Source of the DNA: Pseudomonas thivervalensis | GTDB taxonomy: Bacteria; Pseudomonadota; Gammaproteobacteria; Pseudomonadales; Pseudomonadaceae | Direction: 5' to 3' | Assembly: GCF_001269655.1 (NCBI RefSeq) | Contig: NZ_LHVE01000014.1 | Span: 310,001 to 374,000 of the forward strand | Length of the DNA: 64,000 bases | Shown: positions 35,302-43,585 of the stretch, piece after piece | Layout of the letters: the number at the start of each line of letters is the position of its first letter | Position numbering within the stretch: position 1 is the stretch's first letter | Made by a program: the position numbers and the translations under genes | Notes under the pieces: model-generated | What the model was told of the DNA's origin: nothing | The model's database searches: none | Seen by the model: the letters and a program-made list of their open reading frames with translations, nothing else

Positions 35302-37599
35302 ACGCAACTGCCGCGCCGCCGCGACCATGTTCACCAGAGCCGCTTCCGTTTCCGGCCAACCCCGGGTTTTCAGCCCGCAGTCGGGGTTGATCCACAGCCG
35401 CTCGGCGGCGATCCGTTTTACCGCCTTGCTCATCAGCGCAACCATCTCGGCCGTATCCGGCACCCGTGGCGAGTGGATGTCGTAGACGCCCGGGCCGATG
35501 TCGTTCGGGTAGTCGAACGCTTCGAATGCTTCCAGCAACTCCATGTCCGAACGCGAGGTCTCGATGGTGATGACATCGGCGTCCATGTCGGCGATGGCCT
35601 TGATCACGTCGTTGAACTCGCTGTAGCACATGTGGGTGTGGATCTGCGTTTCGTCGCCCACACCCGACGCGCTCAGGCGGAACGCTTCCACCGCCCAGTC
35701 GAGGTACGCCTGCCACTCCCCGCGACGCAGCGGCAAGCCCTCACGGAATGCAGCCTCGTCGATCTGCACGATCTTGATCCCGGCTTTCTCCAGGTCCAGC
35801 ACTTCGTCACGCAGGGCCAGGGCCAGTTGTCGGGCCTGGACCTGGCGCGACACGTCCTCGCGGGGAAACGACCACATCAGCATGGTCACGGGACCGGTGA
35901 GCATGCCTTTCATGACCTTGTCGGTCAGGCTTTGCGCGTAACGGATCCAGTCGACGGTCATCGCCTTCGGGCGGCTGATATCGCCGTAGATGATCGCCGG
36001 TTTCACACACCGCGAACCATAGCTCTGCACCCAGCCGAAACGGGTAAAGGCGTAGCCATCCAGTTGCTCGGCGAAGTATTCGACCATGTCGTTGCGCTCG
36101 GCTTCACCGTGCACCAGTACGTCCAGGCCCAGGCGTTCCTGGATCTGCACGGCATGACGGATCTCGGTGTGCATGGCGTCCTGATAGTCGTTGGCCGACA
36201 ACTTGCCTTGCTTGTAGGCCTGGCGCGCCAGGCGAATGGCCGGGGTCTGCGGGAAGGAGCCGATGGTGGTGGTGGGAAAGGTCGGCAACGCCAGGCGTGC
36301 ACGCTGGCGTTCGATGCGCCGGGCAAACGGTGAATGCCGCTGGCTGTCCTGTGGCCCGATCGCCGCCAGGCGCGCCTGGACCTCGGCTTTGTGAATGCGC
36401 GCCGAGCCGGCGCGACGGGCCTGCACCGCGCGGCTGTCGCTCAACGCCTGTTGCACGGCGGGCGCTTGTGGATCGTTCAGCGCATCGCGCAGCACCGCGA
36501 CTTCACCGCACTTCTGCACGGCAAAGGCGAGCCAGCTCTTGAGTTCCGGATCGAGCCGGTCTTCCCGTTCCAAGTCCACCGGGCTGTGCAGCAACGAGCA
36601 CGAAGTGCTGACCCAGAGGTTGTCGCCAAAACGTTCCTGGGCCGGTCGCAACTGCGCGAGCGCCTGTTCCAGCTCACAACGCCAGACGTTGCGCCCGTTG
36701 ACCAGGCCCACCGAGAGAATCTTGTAGGTCGGCAGGCGGTCCAGTACTTGGCCCAGCTGCTCCGGGTCACGTACCGCGTCGATGTGCAAGCCGTCCACCG
36801 GCAGGCTCACCGCCAGGCCGAGGTTGTCTTGCAGGCCACTGAAATAGGTGGCCACGAGTTTTTTCAATGGCGAGTACTGGAGGATGTGGTAAGCCCGCTC
36901 GAAGGCGTTCTTCCACGCCTGAGGCAGGTCGAGGGTGAGAATCGGTTCGTCGATCTGCACCCACTCCACGCCTTGGGCCTTGAGACGGTTGAGGATTTCA
37001 CCGTAGACCGGCAGCAGGCGTTCCAACAGATCGAGCTTGTCGAACGCCTCGCCCTTGGCTTTGCCCAGCCATAAGTAGGTCAATGGGCCGATGATCACCG
37101 GTTTGACCTGGTGACCCAAGGCATGGGCCTCGTCCACTTCGTCGAACAACTGTTCCCAGCTCAGGGCGAAGGTCTGGTCGGCGGAGAATTCCGGGACCAG
37201 GTAGTGGTAGTTGGTGTCGAACCACTTGGTCAGCTCCTGGGCGTATTGCGCCTGGCCGTGCTCGGCACCGCAACAGCTGGCCGTGGCGCCACGGGCCATG
37301 GCGAACAGGGTGTCGAGGGTCGGCCGGCCCTGGGCATTCAAGGTGCCGTGGAAACGCTGTGGGACGGCGCCCAGGGTCAAGGTGTGGCTGAGCACCTGGT
37401 CATACCAGGCGAAGTCGCCGACGGGCAGCAGGTCGATGCCGGCGTCTTTCTGCAGTTGCCAGTGCCGGGCCCGCAGTTCGCGTCCCACCGCTTGCAGCGC
37501 GGCCGGGGCCAGGTCGCCCTTCCAGTAGGCTTCGAGGGCTTTCTTCAGTTCGCGGTCGGCGCCGATGCGGGGAAAACCGAGGGTGTGGGCCAGGGCCAT
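35239..37599 (-). CDS. metE: Cobalamin-independent methionine synthase
   Basis: 5-methyltetrahydropteroyltriglutamate-homocysteine methyltransferase, last step of methionine synthesis, cytoplasmic, 786 residues from ATG 37599 (AGGAGG about 9 bp upstream). Two beta-barrel domains; the N-terminal one opens HTLGFPRIGADRELKKALE. The C-terminal one carries the zinc ligands in HMCYSEF and NPDCGLKTRGW. The family normally ends near AAARQLR (about residue 765). Here an extra stretch of roughly 20 residues (VGAVERSEAAIF..., to SEV) is encoded by a REP arm plus its loop. It is divergent from metR, its usual activator, with a candidate MetR box between. Confidence 0.96.
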   Translation of the reverse strand: MALAHTLGFPRIGADRELKKALEAYWKGDLAPAALQAVGRELRARHWQLQKDAGIDLLPVGDFAWYDQVLSHTLTLGAVPQRFHGTLNAQGRPTLDTLFAMARGATASCCGAEHGQAQYAQELTKWFDTNYHYLVPEFSADQTFALSWEQLFDEVDEAHALGHQVKPVIIGPLTYLWLGKAKGEAFDKLDLLERLLPVYGEILNRLKAQGVEWVQIDEPILTLDLPQAWKNAFERAYHILQYSPLKKLVATYFSGLQDNLGLAVSLPVDGLHIDAVRDPEQLGQVLDRLPTYKILSVGLVNGRNVWRCELEQALAQLRPAQERFGDNLWVSTSCSLLHSPVDLEREDRLDPELKSWLAFAVQKCGEVAVLRDALNDPQAPAVQQALSDSRAVQARRAGSARIHKAEVQARLAAIGPQDSQRHSPFARRIERQRARLALPTFPTTTIGSFPQTPAIRLARQAYKQGKLSANDYQDAMHTEIRHAVQIQERLGLDVLVHGEAERNDMVEYFAEQLDGYAFTRFGWVQSYGSRCVKPAIIYGDISRPKAMTVDWIRYAQSLTDKVMKGMLTGPVTMLMWSFPREDVSRQVQARQLALALRDEVLDLEKAGIKIVQIDEAAFREGLPLRRGEWQAYLDWAVEAFRLSASGVGDETQIHTHMCYSEFNDVIKAIADMDADVITIETSRSDMELLEAFEAFDYPNDIGPGVYDIHSPRVPDTAEMVALMSKAVKRIAAERLWINPDCGLKTRGWPETEAALVNMVAAARQLRVGAVERSEAAIFPQTIESEV

Positions 37600-37651
37600 G
37601 GTGTGCGTCCTCCTGTAAAAGATGGCGCCATTGTCGACAGCTCGACCCACA

Positions 37652-37664
37652 TGAGACAAACTCA
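37652..37664. promoter_or_regulatory. Candidate MetR-binding palindrome in the metE/metR gap
   Basis: TGAGACAAACTCA is an inverted repeat TGAG-N5-CTCA, close to the TGAA-N5-TTCA pattern bound by MetR. It is 53 bp upstream of metE and 45 bp upstream of metR. Confidence 0.45.
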
Positions 37665-37708
37665 ACCTTTTCGTGTTGATCACAAGTTTTACTCATGGAG
37701 CAACTCCG

Positions 37709-38626
37709 GTGCTTGAACTCCGTCACCTCAAGACCCTGCATGCCCTGCGCGAAGCCGACAGCCTGGTCGAAGCCGCCGAACGCCTGCACCTGACCCAGTC
37801 CGCCCTCTCCCACCAGTTCAAGGAATTGGAAGAGCGCCTGGGCATGCAGTTGTTCGTGCGCAAGACCAAGCCGGTACGGTTCACCAGCGCCGGCCTGCGC
37901 CTGTTGCAACTGGCCGATGCCGCCCTGCCGTTGCTGCGCAGTGCCGAACGGGACATCGCGCGGCTGGCGGGCGGCACTGCCGGGCGCCTGCACATGGCCA
38001 TCGAGTGCCATAGCTGCTTCCAGTGGCTGATGCCGACCATCGACCAGTTCCGCGATGCCTGGCCGGAAGTCGAGCTGGACCTGGCCTCGGGCTTCGCTTT
38101 CGCGCCCTTGCCGGCCCTGGCCCGGGGCGACCTCGACCTGGTGGTGACCTCCGACCCGCTGGAACTGGCCGGCATCACGTACGTGCCGCTGTTCACCTAC
38201 GAAGCGATGCTCGCCGTCGCCAACCAGCATCGGCTGGCGGGCAAGCCCTACATCGTGCCCGAGGACTTGGTCAGCGAGACCCTGATCACCTACCCGGTGG
38301 AACGAGACCGTTTGGACATTTTCACCCGCTTCCTGGAGCCGGCCGACATCGAACCGGCCCAGGTGCGCACGTCTGAACTGACGGTGATGATGATGCAACT
38401 GGTGGCCAGCGGCCGTGGCGTCTGCGGCATGCCGCACTGGGCGCTGCATGAATACAGCTCACGGGGCTACGTGAAAGCCAAGCGGCTGGGGGAGAAAGGC
38501 TTGTTCGCCACGCTGTACGCAGCGGTACGCACCGACATGCTCGACGCACCGTACATGCGCGACTTTTTGCTGACGGCCAAGGACACGTCATTTTCCACCC
38601 TCGACGGTGTCAGTGCCGTGCGCTGA
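37709..38626 (+). CDS. metR: LysR-family methionine biosynthesis regulator
   Basis: 305 residues from GTG 37709, supported by ATGGAG about 8 bp upstream. The helix-turn-helix begins VLELRHLKTLHALREADSLVEAAERLHLTQSALSHQFKELEERLG, the standard MetR N-terminus. The effector domain includes AIECHSCFQWLMPTIDQFR. It activates metE, using homocysteine as co-effector in enterobacteria. Its divergence from metE supports the name. Confidence 0.93.
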   Translation: MLELRHLKTLHALREADSLVEAAERLHLTQSALSHQFKELEERLGMQLFVRKTKPVRFTSAGLRLLQLADAALPLLRSAERDIARLAGGTAGRLHMAIECHSCFQWLMPTIDQFRDAWPEVELDLASGFAFAPLPALARGDLDLVVTSDPLELAGITYVPLFTYEAMLAVANQHRLAGKPYIVPEDLVSETLITYPVERDRLDIFTRFLEPADIEPAQVRTSELTVMMMQLVASGRGVCGMPHWALHEYSSRGYVKAKRLGEKGLFATLYAAVRTDMLDAPYMRDFLLTAKDTSFSTLDGVSAVR

Positions 38627-38634
38627 CTGCTTTT

Positions 38635-38724
38635 TGTGGCGAGGGAGCTTGCTCCCGCTTGGGCGCGAAGCGGCCACAAACGGGTCTGCTGCGCAGCCCA
38701 GCGGGAGCAAGCTCCCTCGCCACA
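38635..38724. repeat. REP doublet (type A)
   Basis: Inverted TGTGGCGAGGGAGCTTGCTCCCGC arms around about 42 bp, between the convergent metR and GNAT genes. Confidence 0.9.
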
Positions 38725-38753
38725 AAAGCTCCACATTCAAACCGGTGGTTAGC

Positions 38754-39251
38754 TCAAAGTTCTAGCCACATATGGATTTTGTCGAGGTACTCGTCGTCCA
38801 CCCGGATCGCCATCGGTTCGAGGCCGTACAGGACGAAGCCGCAGCGCTGGTAGAGCTTGAGCGCCGGGTCGTTGCCGGCGGTGACGGTCAGTTGCACCAG
38901 GCGCAGGAAGGAGTGGCGCCGGGCTTCGTCGAGGGCGGCCTGTACCAGTTGGTAGCCGAGCCCGCGATGGCGATGTTCATCGGCGACGTACATGCCGAAC
39001 AGCAGCGCCTTGTGCCGGGCTTTCTCCCGCGGCTCCAGGGCCAGGCCGACGATGCCGACCAGTTCCTGTTCGACAAACGCCCCCAGCAGCACATCGAGCC
39101 GGCTGCCCAGGCGTGACACCCACCAATTGATGGGCAGCGCCGCCCGCTCGCTGACGCTGGACGTGAAGGCCTGCGGGTGCAGGGCGTATGCCTGGAGCAT
39201 CAGCTCGCGATACAACTCGGCATCGCCGGCCCGCAGGCGTCGAATGTTCAC
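38754..39251 (-). CDS. GNAT-family N-acetyltransferase
   Basis: 165 residues. The acetyl-CoA pyrophosphate loop is RHRGLGYQL, and the C-terminal NDPALKLYQRCGFVLYG is typical. It transfers acetyl from acetyl-CoA to an unknown amine. The start is a GTG overlapping the stop of the upstream LysE gene (GTGA), so it is the last gene of the NUDIX-LysE-GNAT operon. Confidence 0.9.
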   Translation of the reverse strand: MNIRRLRAGDAELYRELMLQAYALHPQAFTSSVSERAALPINWWVSRLGSRLDVLLGAFVEQELVGIVGLALEPREKARHKALLFGMYVADEHRHRGLGYQLVQAALDEARRHSFLRLVQLTVTAGNDPALKLYQRCGFVLYGLEPMAIRVDDEYLDKIHMWLEL

Positions 39252-39886
39252 GCCGAACGCCGTTGCTCAAGCATCAGTCGCAACGCCAGCGCACCGAGGA
39301 CAAACCCCATGAAGTAGCGCTGTACCGCCAGCCAGCTCGGGTTGTGGACGAACCACGAGGCAATCCCGGCGGCGAACAGGGCGATCAGCAGGTTGACGCT
39401 GAAACTGACGCTGATCTGGGTCAGCCCCAGGATGATGCTCTGGGTGAACAGCGAACCGTGTTCCGGGCTGATGAACTGCGGGAACACCGACAGGTAGAAC
39501 ACCGCGATCTTCGGATTGAGTGCACTGGTGAGAAACCCCATGGTAATCAGCTTGCGCGTCGAGTCCGCCGGCAGTTGCTGGGCTTCGAAGGGCGAACGCG
39601 CGCCCGGTTTCACGGCCTGCCAGGCCAGCCACAACAGGTACAGCGCGCCGGCCCATTTCAACACTTCATAGGCCATGGGCACCGCCAGGAACACCGCCGT
39701 CAGCCCCGCGGCGGCGGCGAACATATGCACGAAGAACCCGGCCACCACGCCGAGCAACGACGTCACGCCGGCCTTGCGGCCCTGGCAGATCGAACGGGAA
39801 ATCAGGTAGATCATGTTCGGGCCGGGCGTGAGTACCATCAGCAACGCGGCGGCGGCGAAAATCAACAGGTCCGGCAATGGGATCAT
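39248..39886 (-). CDS. LysE/RhtB-family amino-acid exporter
   Basis: 212 residues with about six membrane helices. FAAAALLMVLTPGPNMIYLISRS is the LysE N-terminal signature, and YLLWLAWQAVKPG and FLTSALNPKIAVFYLSVFPQF are also typical. It probably exports an amino acid or analogue. It lies 24 bp after the NUDIX gene and overlaps the GNAT gene. Confidence 0.92.
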   Translation of the reverse strand: MIPLPDLLIFAAAALLMVLTPGPNMIYLISRSICQGRKAGVTSLLGVVAGFFVHMFAAAAGLTAVFLAVPMAYEVLKWAGALYLLWLAWQAVKPGARSPFEAQQLPADSTRKLITMGFLTSALNPKIAVFYLSVFPQFISPEHGSLFTQSIILGLTQISVSFSVNLLIALFAAGIASWFVHNPSWLAVQRYFMGFVLGALALRLMLEQRRSA

Positions 39887-39910
39887 GGGCGTCAGTCCTT
39901 GAGGCGTGAA

Positions 39911-40327
39911 TCAGCAAGTGGTCGGATGTGTCGCTCGATAAAACGGCAGGATCACCTCGCCTGTCAACGGTGCCAGTAAAAGATCGCTGTCGCCGGCCGG
40001 GTCGATCCAGCACACCTCTTCGATTTCGGCCGCCGGCGAAACCGGGGCGTCGATGCGCAGCAAAAACACCTCGGCCTGTACGGTAAACCCCGGCTCGTTG
40101 GCCGCCGGCGCACAGAACACGCCCAGGTGGCGGGCCTGGGCCGGGTCGATCCGCAACCCCAGTTCTTCTTCCAGCTCACGGGCCAGCGCCTGCACCGGTT
40201 GCTCATGGGCCTCGATCTTGCCACCCGGTTGCATGAAGGCCCGGGTGCCGCGCTTGCGCACCAGCAGGGTCCGCCCGTCCGGCCCGAGCAACAGGGCGGC
40301 GGCGATGCGGATGAGGGAAGTGGTCAT
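39911..40327 (-). CDS. NUDIX hydrolase
   Basis: 138 residues from ATG 40327 (MTTSLIRIAAALLL); a longer in-frame version lacks homology. The Nudix box GKIEAHEQPVQALARELEEELGL fits GX5EX7REUXEEXGU. It cleaves nucleoside-diphosphate-linked compounds; the substrate is unknown. First gene of the three-gene operon. Confidence 0.88.
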   Translation of the reverse strand: MTTSLIRIAAALLLGPDGRTLLVRKRGTRAFMQPGGKIEAHEQPVQALARELEEELGLRIDPAQARHLGVFCAPAANEPGFTVQAEVFLLRIDAPVSPAAEIEEVCWIDPAGDSDLLLAPLTGEVILPFYRATHPTTC

Positions 40328-40404
40328 GAGTGATCGAAGCCTTGGCCGGGGAAATGGTGGGGAGATTACAGTGCGTAGGGGTGGGAGCAAAGTCTGGTGC
40401 GACC

Positions 40405-40721
40405 GATTGGATTGGGTACATATCCGTTGCTGCGGTAACGGCGGCTTAGGGTTCCGCCCTTACGGCGGGTCACTTTTGAGAAGCGCAAAAGTAACCAAAA
40501 CGCTTCTGCCCCACCACTCGGTGCCTCGCTTAGGCTCGGCATGCCCTCACTCCGGCATTGCTCCGTGGGCCCGCCGCGAAGGGCCATCCATGGCCCAGCG
40601 CGGCTAACCCGGCATCCATGCCGGGTTGCCCACTGCGCAATGCCTGCGTTCGGCCATCGTGGTTAACGGGGCGCCCGAGATCAACGTCCACCGCGAGGCG
40701 GCCTGGTAGCCGACCTGGTTC
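40405..40721. repeat. Left copy of a ~316-bp inverted repeat
   Basis: From GATTGGATTGGGTACATAT to GCCGACCTGGTTC. It is matched in inverse orientation, with scattered mismatches, at 41644-41959. Shared blocks include CACCACTCGGTGCCTCGCT, GGCATGCCCTCACTCCGGCA and GGGCCATCCATGGCCCAGCG. Bases 40328-40404 hold the NUDIX upstream region. Open frames within the repeat are not credible genes. Confidence 0.85.
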
Positions 40722-40774
40722 TTCCGGTCGTACACCCATCAGATCTGTGGGAGCAAAGCTTGCGCGCGGTGTGG

Positions 40775-41116
40775 TCAGGGTTGTGTATTGACGTTATCCA
40801 GCATCCGGTTCGCCAATAAAGCGCCCAGCTCGATCAGTTGCTGAATGCCAAGGGCAACATGGCGTCGCGAGCCTTTCAGGTCGAAGGCAAGGTCGCTGAC
40901 CATGGCATCGGCTGAGGCCAAAGTTTCGCTGAGGTTGGCCAGCAGGCTTTCGGTGTCGACACCGTCCACGACGGTGAACAGTTGACCAGAGGGCTTTTTC
41001 TTTTTGGCTTGAGGTTTGGGGTCGAGATAGTGGTCGATGGCGCGCTTGGCGGCTTCATCGAGTTCTTGGGGATCGGTTTCGGGGGGATTGGGGTGGCTTT
41101 GAACATAGGGTGACAC
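40775..41116 (-). CDS. DUF6124-family protein, probable frameshift at the start
   Basis: 113 residues if begun at the GTG 41116, of the short DUF6124 family frequent in Pseudomonas (function unknown). Family features include PNPPETDP, LDEAAKRAIDHYLDP, VDTESLLANLSETLASADAM and LGIQQLIELGALLANRMLD. The family usually begins MFKVTPNPP. Here ATGTTCAAAGCCACC (41106) is well placed after GGAG but is out of frame with the rest. One base missing in the C-rich stretch after it would explain this. The GTG start overlaps GGAG itself and looks poor. The gene may therefore be inactive, slippery or mis-started. It lies inside a pair of long inverted repeats. Confidence 0.6.
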   Translation of the reverse strand: MSPYVQSHPNPPETDPQELDEAAKRAIDHYLDPKPQAKKKKPSGQLFTVVDGVDTESLLANLSETLASADAMVSDLAFDLKGSRRHVALGIQQLIELGALLANRMLDNVNTQP

Positions 41117-41250
41117 TCCGTCTACAGGTTGGAGCTGCCACGTTCGTTTCCAAGCGAGGGGTGGCAGCCGTACGCAGGTTGGAAAACCGGGGTAAACGAG
41201 CCCGACAGACCCGAAGGTCTCCCGCGCACAGCCGCCATAACGAAAGCATG
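41117..41250 (-). ncRNA. Structured leader RNA candidate upstream of the DUF6124 gene
   Basis: Read on the minus strand the 5' region folds into several hairpins. AGACC-TTCG-GGTCT (41207-41220) has a C(UUCG)G tetraloop. GGTT-TTCC-AACC follows. A long stem joins GCTGCCAC (41161-41168) with GTGGCAGC (41133-41140). The UUCG loop exists only on this strand, the strand of the gene. Recurrence before other DUF6124/DUF3077-type genes is my recollection, unverified here. It may be a cis-regulatory or standalone RNA. Confidence 0.45.
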
Positions 41251-41463
41251 GTCAAAAAACGACCGCAAGCATACGTCATGAAGGGCGCTTTCGCGCCGTC
41301 TACTTATCGGATTTCCAAGCCCGGTCGCTGAATTTGCAGCGACGGAAAAAGACTAGCGACAGCCCTTCCCACCCGGCAACCGCCAGAGTTCGTCGGAAAA
41401 ATCTGCTGCAACCCGGAGGATTGTCCGACCATCCCCACAATCCTGGTCGGCTGTCAGGCCGCC

Positions 41464-41624
41464 ATCGCGAGCAAGCTCGCTCCCACACAGGTTTTTGGTC
41501 GTTTATAAGATCCGTGTCCACCGCCGATCCCTGTGGGAGCCGAGCTTGCTCGCGATAGCGATGGGTCTGCTTGCATCCATGTTGAATGTGCCGCCGTCTT
41601 CGCGAGTAGGCTCGCTCCCACAGG
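41464..41624. repeat. Three single type B REP elements
   Basis: ATCGCGAGCAAGCTCGCTCCCACA at 41464, TGTGGGAGCCGAGCTTGCTCGCGA near 41532 and TTCGCGAGTAGGCTCGCTCCCACA near 41600. They are alternately inverted and fill the gap between the DUF6124 promoter region and the right inverted repeat. Bases 41251-41463 also hold a GGCGC-TTTC-GCGCC hairpin near 41284. Confidence 0.8.
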
Positions 41625-41643
41625 AGGAACGCGGTCCCACCCA

Positions 41644-41959
41644 GAACCAGGTCGGCTATCAGGCCGCCTCGGAATGGACGTTGATCTCGGGCGCCCCGTT
41701 AACCACGATGGCCGAACGCAGGTATTGCGCAGTGGGCACCTCGGCATGGATGCCGAGGTAGCCGCGCTGGGCCATGGATGGCCCTTCGCGGCGGCCCACG
41801 GAGCAATGCCGGAGTGAGGGCATGCCGAGCCCTAGCGAGGCACCGAGTGGTGGGGCAGAAGCGTTTTGCTTACTTTTGCGCTCTTCAAAAGTGAGCCGCC
41901 GTCAGGGCGGAACCCTAAGTGGCCGTTACCGCAGCAACGGATATGTACCCAATCCAATC
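41644..41959. repeat. Right copy of the ~316-bp inverted repeat
   Basis: From GAACCAGGTCGGC to ATATGTACCCAATCC, the inverse of 40405-40721. The two copies face each other with a ~920-bp interior holding the DUF6124 gene, its leader and REPs. Confidence 0.85.
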
Positions 41960-41980
41960 CAATCCAATCCAATCCAATCC
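41951..41980. repeat. AATCC pentamer tandem repeat, six copies
   Basis: AATCC is repeated six times at the outer end of the right inverted repeat. The left repeat has only about two copies. It is 10 bp from the stop of the HD-type gene. Confidence 0.9.
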
Positions 41981-41989
41981 AGAACCCAG

Positions 41990-43357
41990 TCACCCCAAGA
42001 TCGGCTTCGGCGCCGAAGGGTCGGCCGCCTCTTCGGGGATCTTGACGAACACGCTGTACCGCGCGCCTTCCATCGCTTCGAAGGCGATGAGTTTTTCGAT
42101 CAACGGACCGCTCAGCACCTTGCCCGCATTGAGCAACAACATGCCATTGTCGGCATTGAGGTTGCGCGCCAGGATCATCCCCGCGGTCAACTCGCGCGTG
42201 GTGGAGACTTGTACCGTCGGATCGGACAGGGTCACGTCCTCCAGGTATTCGGCACAGGCCTTGATGAAATCCTCGATCATGTCCGGGTCGTACAGCTTGC
42301 CGGCGTACTTGCGGATGTAGACCAGCGCTTCGTCGCTGTTCATCTGCCGCTCCAGGATCAACCCGCGCTGCAGCTCGATGAAGTCCACCGCCAGTTTCAA
42401 CAGCCGCGAGCCAAACGGAATGGCCTCGCCGCGAAGGTGCTCGGGAAAGCCGCTGCCATCCCAGCGCTCCTGGTGATGGCGGATAATCCGCGCCGCGTCC
42501 TTCATCGGATCCAGGGTCATCAGCAGCGATTCGCTCTGCTTGGGATAGGCCCGATAGAGATCGAGTTCGGTGTGGTGCAGCATGTCGGCGGGCGTGACCA
42601 TCATGTTGTCGGTCCAGCTCAGCTTGCCGATGTTGTAGAGCGCCGCGGCCATGGTCAGGTCGCGGTCGGTGGACTCGTCGAGAAAGTTGAGCCGGCTGTA
42701 GACCCGGATCAGCTCGATGATCTGCCGGTTGGTCTGCTTCGCCTTGGGCAGGCGCAGGTTGGCGATCAGCGAAAACACCTCGGTGCTGGTCACATAACTG
42801 CGCTTGAGCTCGTCATAGGCTAGGTCGAGCATGTCGGCGGTCTGCTGCAACTCGGAGGTGCGCGACGCCACGCGTTTTTCCAGGGTGGCGTTCAGGGTCT
42901 TGAGTTGCAGGTTCTGCTCGCGGTTCAGCGCTTCGAGGCGCTGGCGCTCGCTTTCGGAATGCTGGTGGGCCAGGGCCTGGCGCAAGGCCTGCACCAGTTC
43001 CTCATCGTTCCAGGGTTTGCTGAGGTAGCGATAGAGCTGCCCCTCGTTGATGGCCTTGGTCATCATGTCCACATCGGCATAACCGGTGAGCAGGATGCGC
43101 AAGGTCGATGGGTACAGCTTGCGGATTTCGGCCAGCAACGTGGCGCCATCCATGTTCGGCATGCGCGCGTCGGTCATCACCAGGTCGACCGGCCGCTCCT
43201 TGAGAATTTCCAGCGCCTTGGCGCCACTGTCGGCCAGCAGGATCTCGTACGGTTGGCTGCGCAATAGCCGACGCAGGCTATTGAGAATCGACTCTTCGTC
43301 ATCGACCAGCAGCACCGCCGGCTTCTTTACCGGAACTTCCGGCGATTGATCTTCCAT
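41990..43357 (-). CDS. Response regulator with degenerate HD-GYP-like output domain
   Basis: 455 residues from ATG 43357 (GAGGAGGGGG upstream). A receiver domain (about 12-130, D63 in MTDARMPN, lysine in LSKPW) is followed by a coiled coil (LKTLNATLEKRVASRTSELQ) and an HD-GYP-like domain (about 200-380). The metal-binding HD is replaced (ALYNIGKL where HDIGK is expected) and GYP reads GFP in RWDGSGFP. The phosphodiesterase core therefore probably lacks full metal coordination, suggesting a binding or signalling rather than catalytic role. A C-terminal PilZ-like tail is possible (TTRELTAGMILARNL). Divergent from the c-di-GMP operon, sharing a 228-bp promoter region. Confidence 0.85.
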   Translation of the reverse strand: MEDQSPEVPVKKPAVLLVDDEESILNSLRRLLRSQPYEILLADSGAKALEILKERPVDLVMTDARMPNMDGATLLAEIRKLYPSTLRILLTGYADVDMMTKAINEGQLYRYLSKPWNDEELVQALRQALAHQHSESERQRLEALNREQNLQLKTLNATLEKRVASRTSELQQTADMLDLAYDELKRSYVTSTEVFSLIANLRLPKAKQTNRQIIELIRVYSRLNFLDESTDRDLTMAAALYNIGKLSWTDNMMVTPADMLHHTELDLYRAYPKQSESLLMTLDPMKDAARIIRHHQERWDGSGFPEHLRGEAIPFGSRLLKLAVDFIELQRGLILERQMNSDEALVYIRKYAGKLYDPDMIEDFIKACAEYLEDVTLSDPTVQVSTTRELTAGMILARNLNADNGMLLLNAGKVLSGPLIEKLIAFEAMEGARYSVFVKIPEEAADPSAPKPILG

Positions 43358-43585
43358 TTGAAACCCCCTCCTCATTCACGACAACCGTTCTACCTTAGCC
43401 CCAAAATACAGGCTAGTAGATTGCGAATATTTAGACACATTTGCCATCAGTGGCCGAGCGCATCCCGATCAGACGACTATGCTGTACCCCATGAAGGGCC
43501 ATGTACAGGCCGAATACTCATGCCAGCGAAAGGGATATCAGATGTTTCCAAGGTTCTATAGTCCGCATCAAAACGGTGCACGGCC

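Noticed and set aside
41110..41331. Plus-strand open frame over the DUF6124 leader
   Set aside because: It is antisense to a structured leader and lacks any domain.
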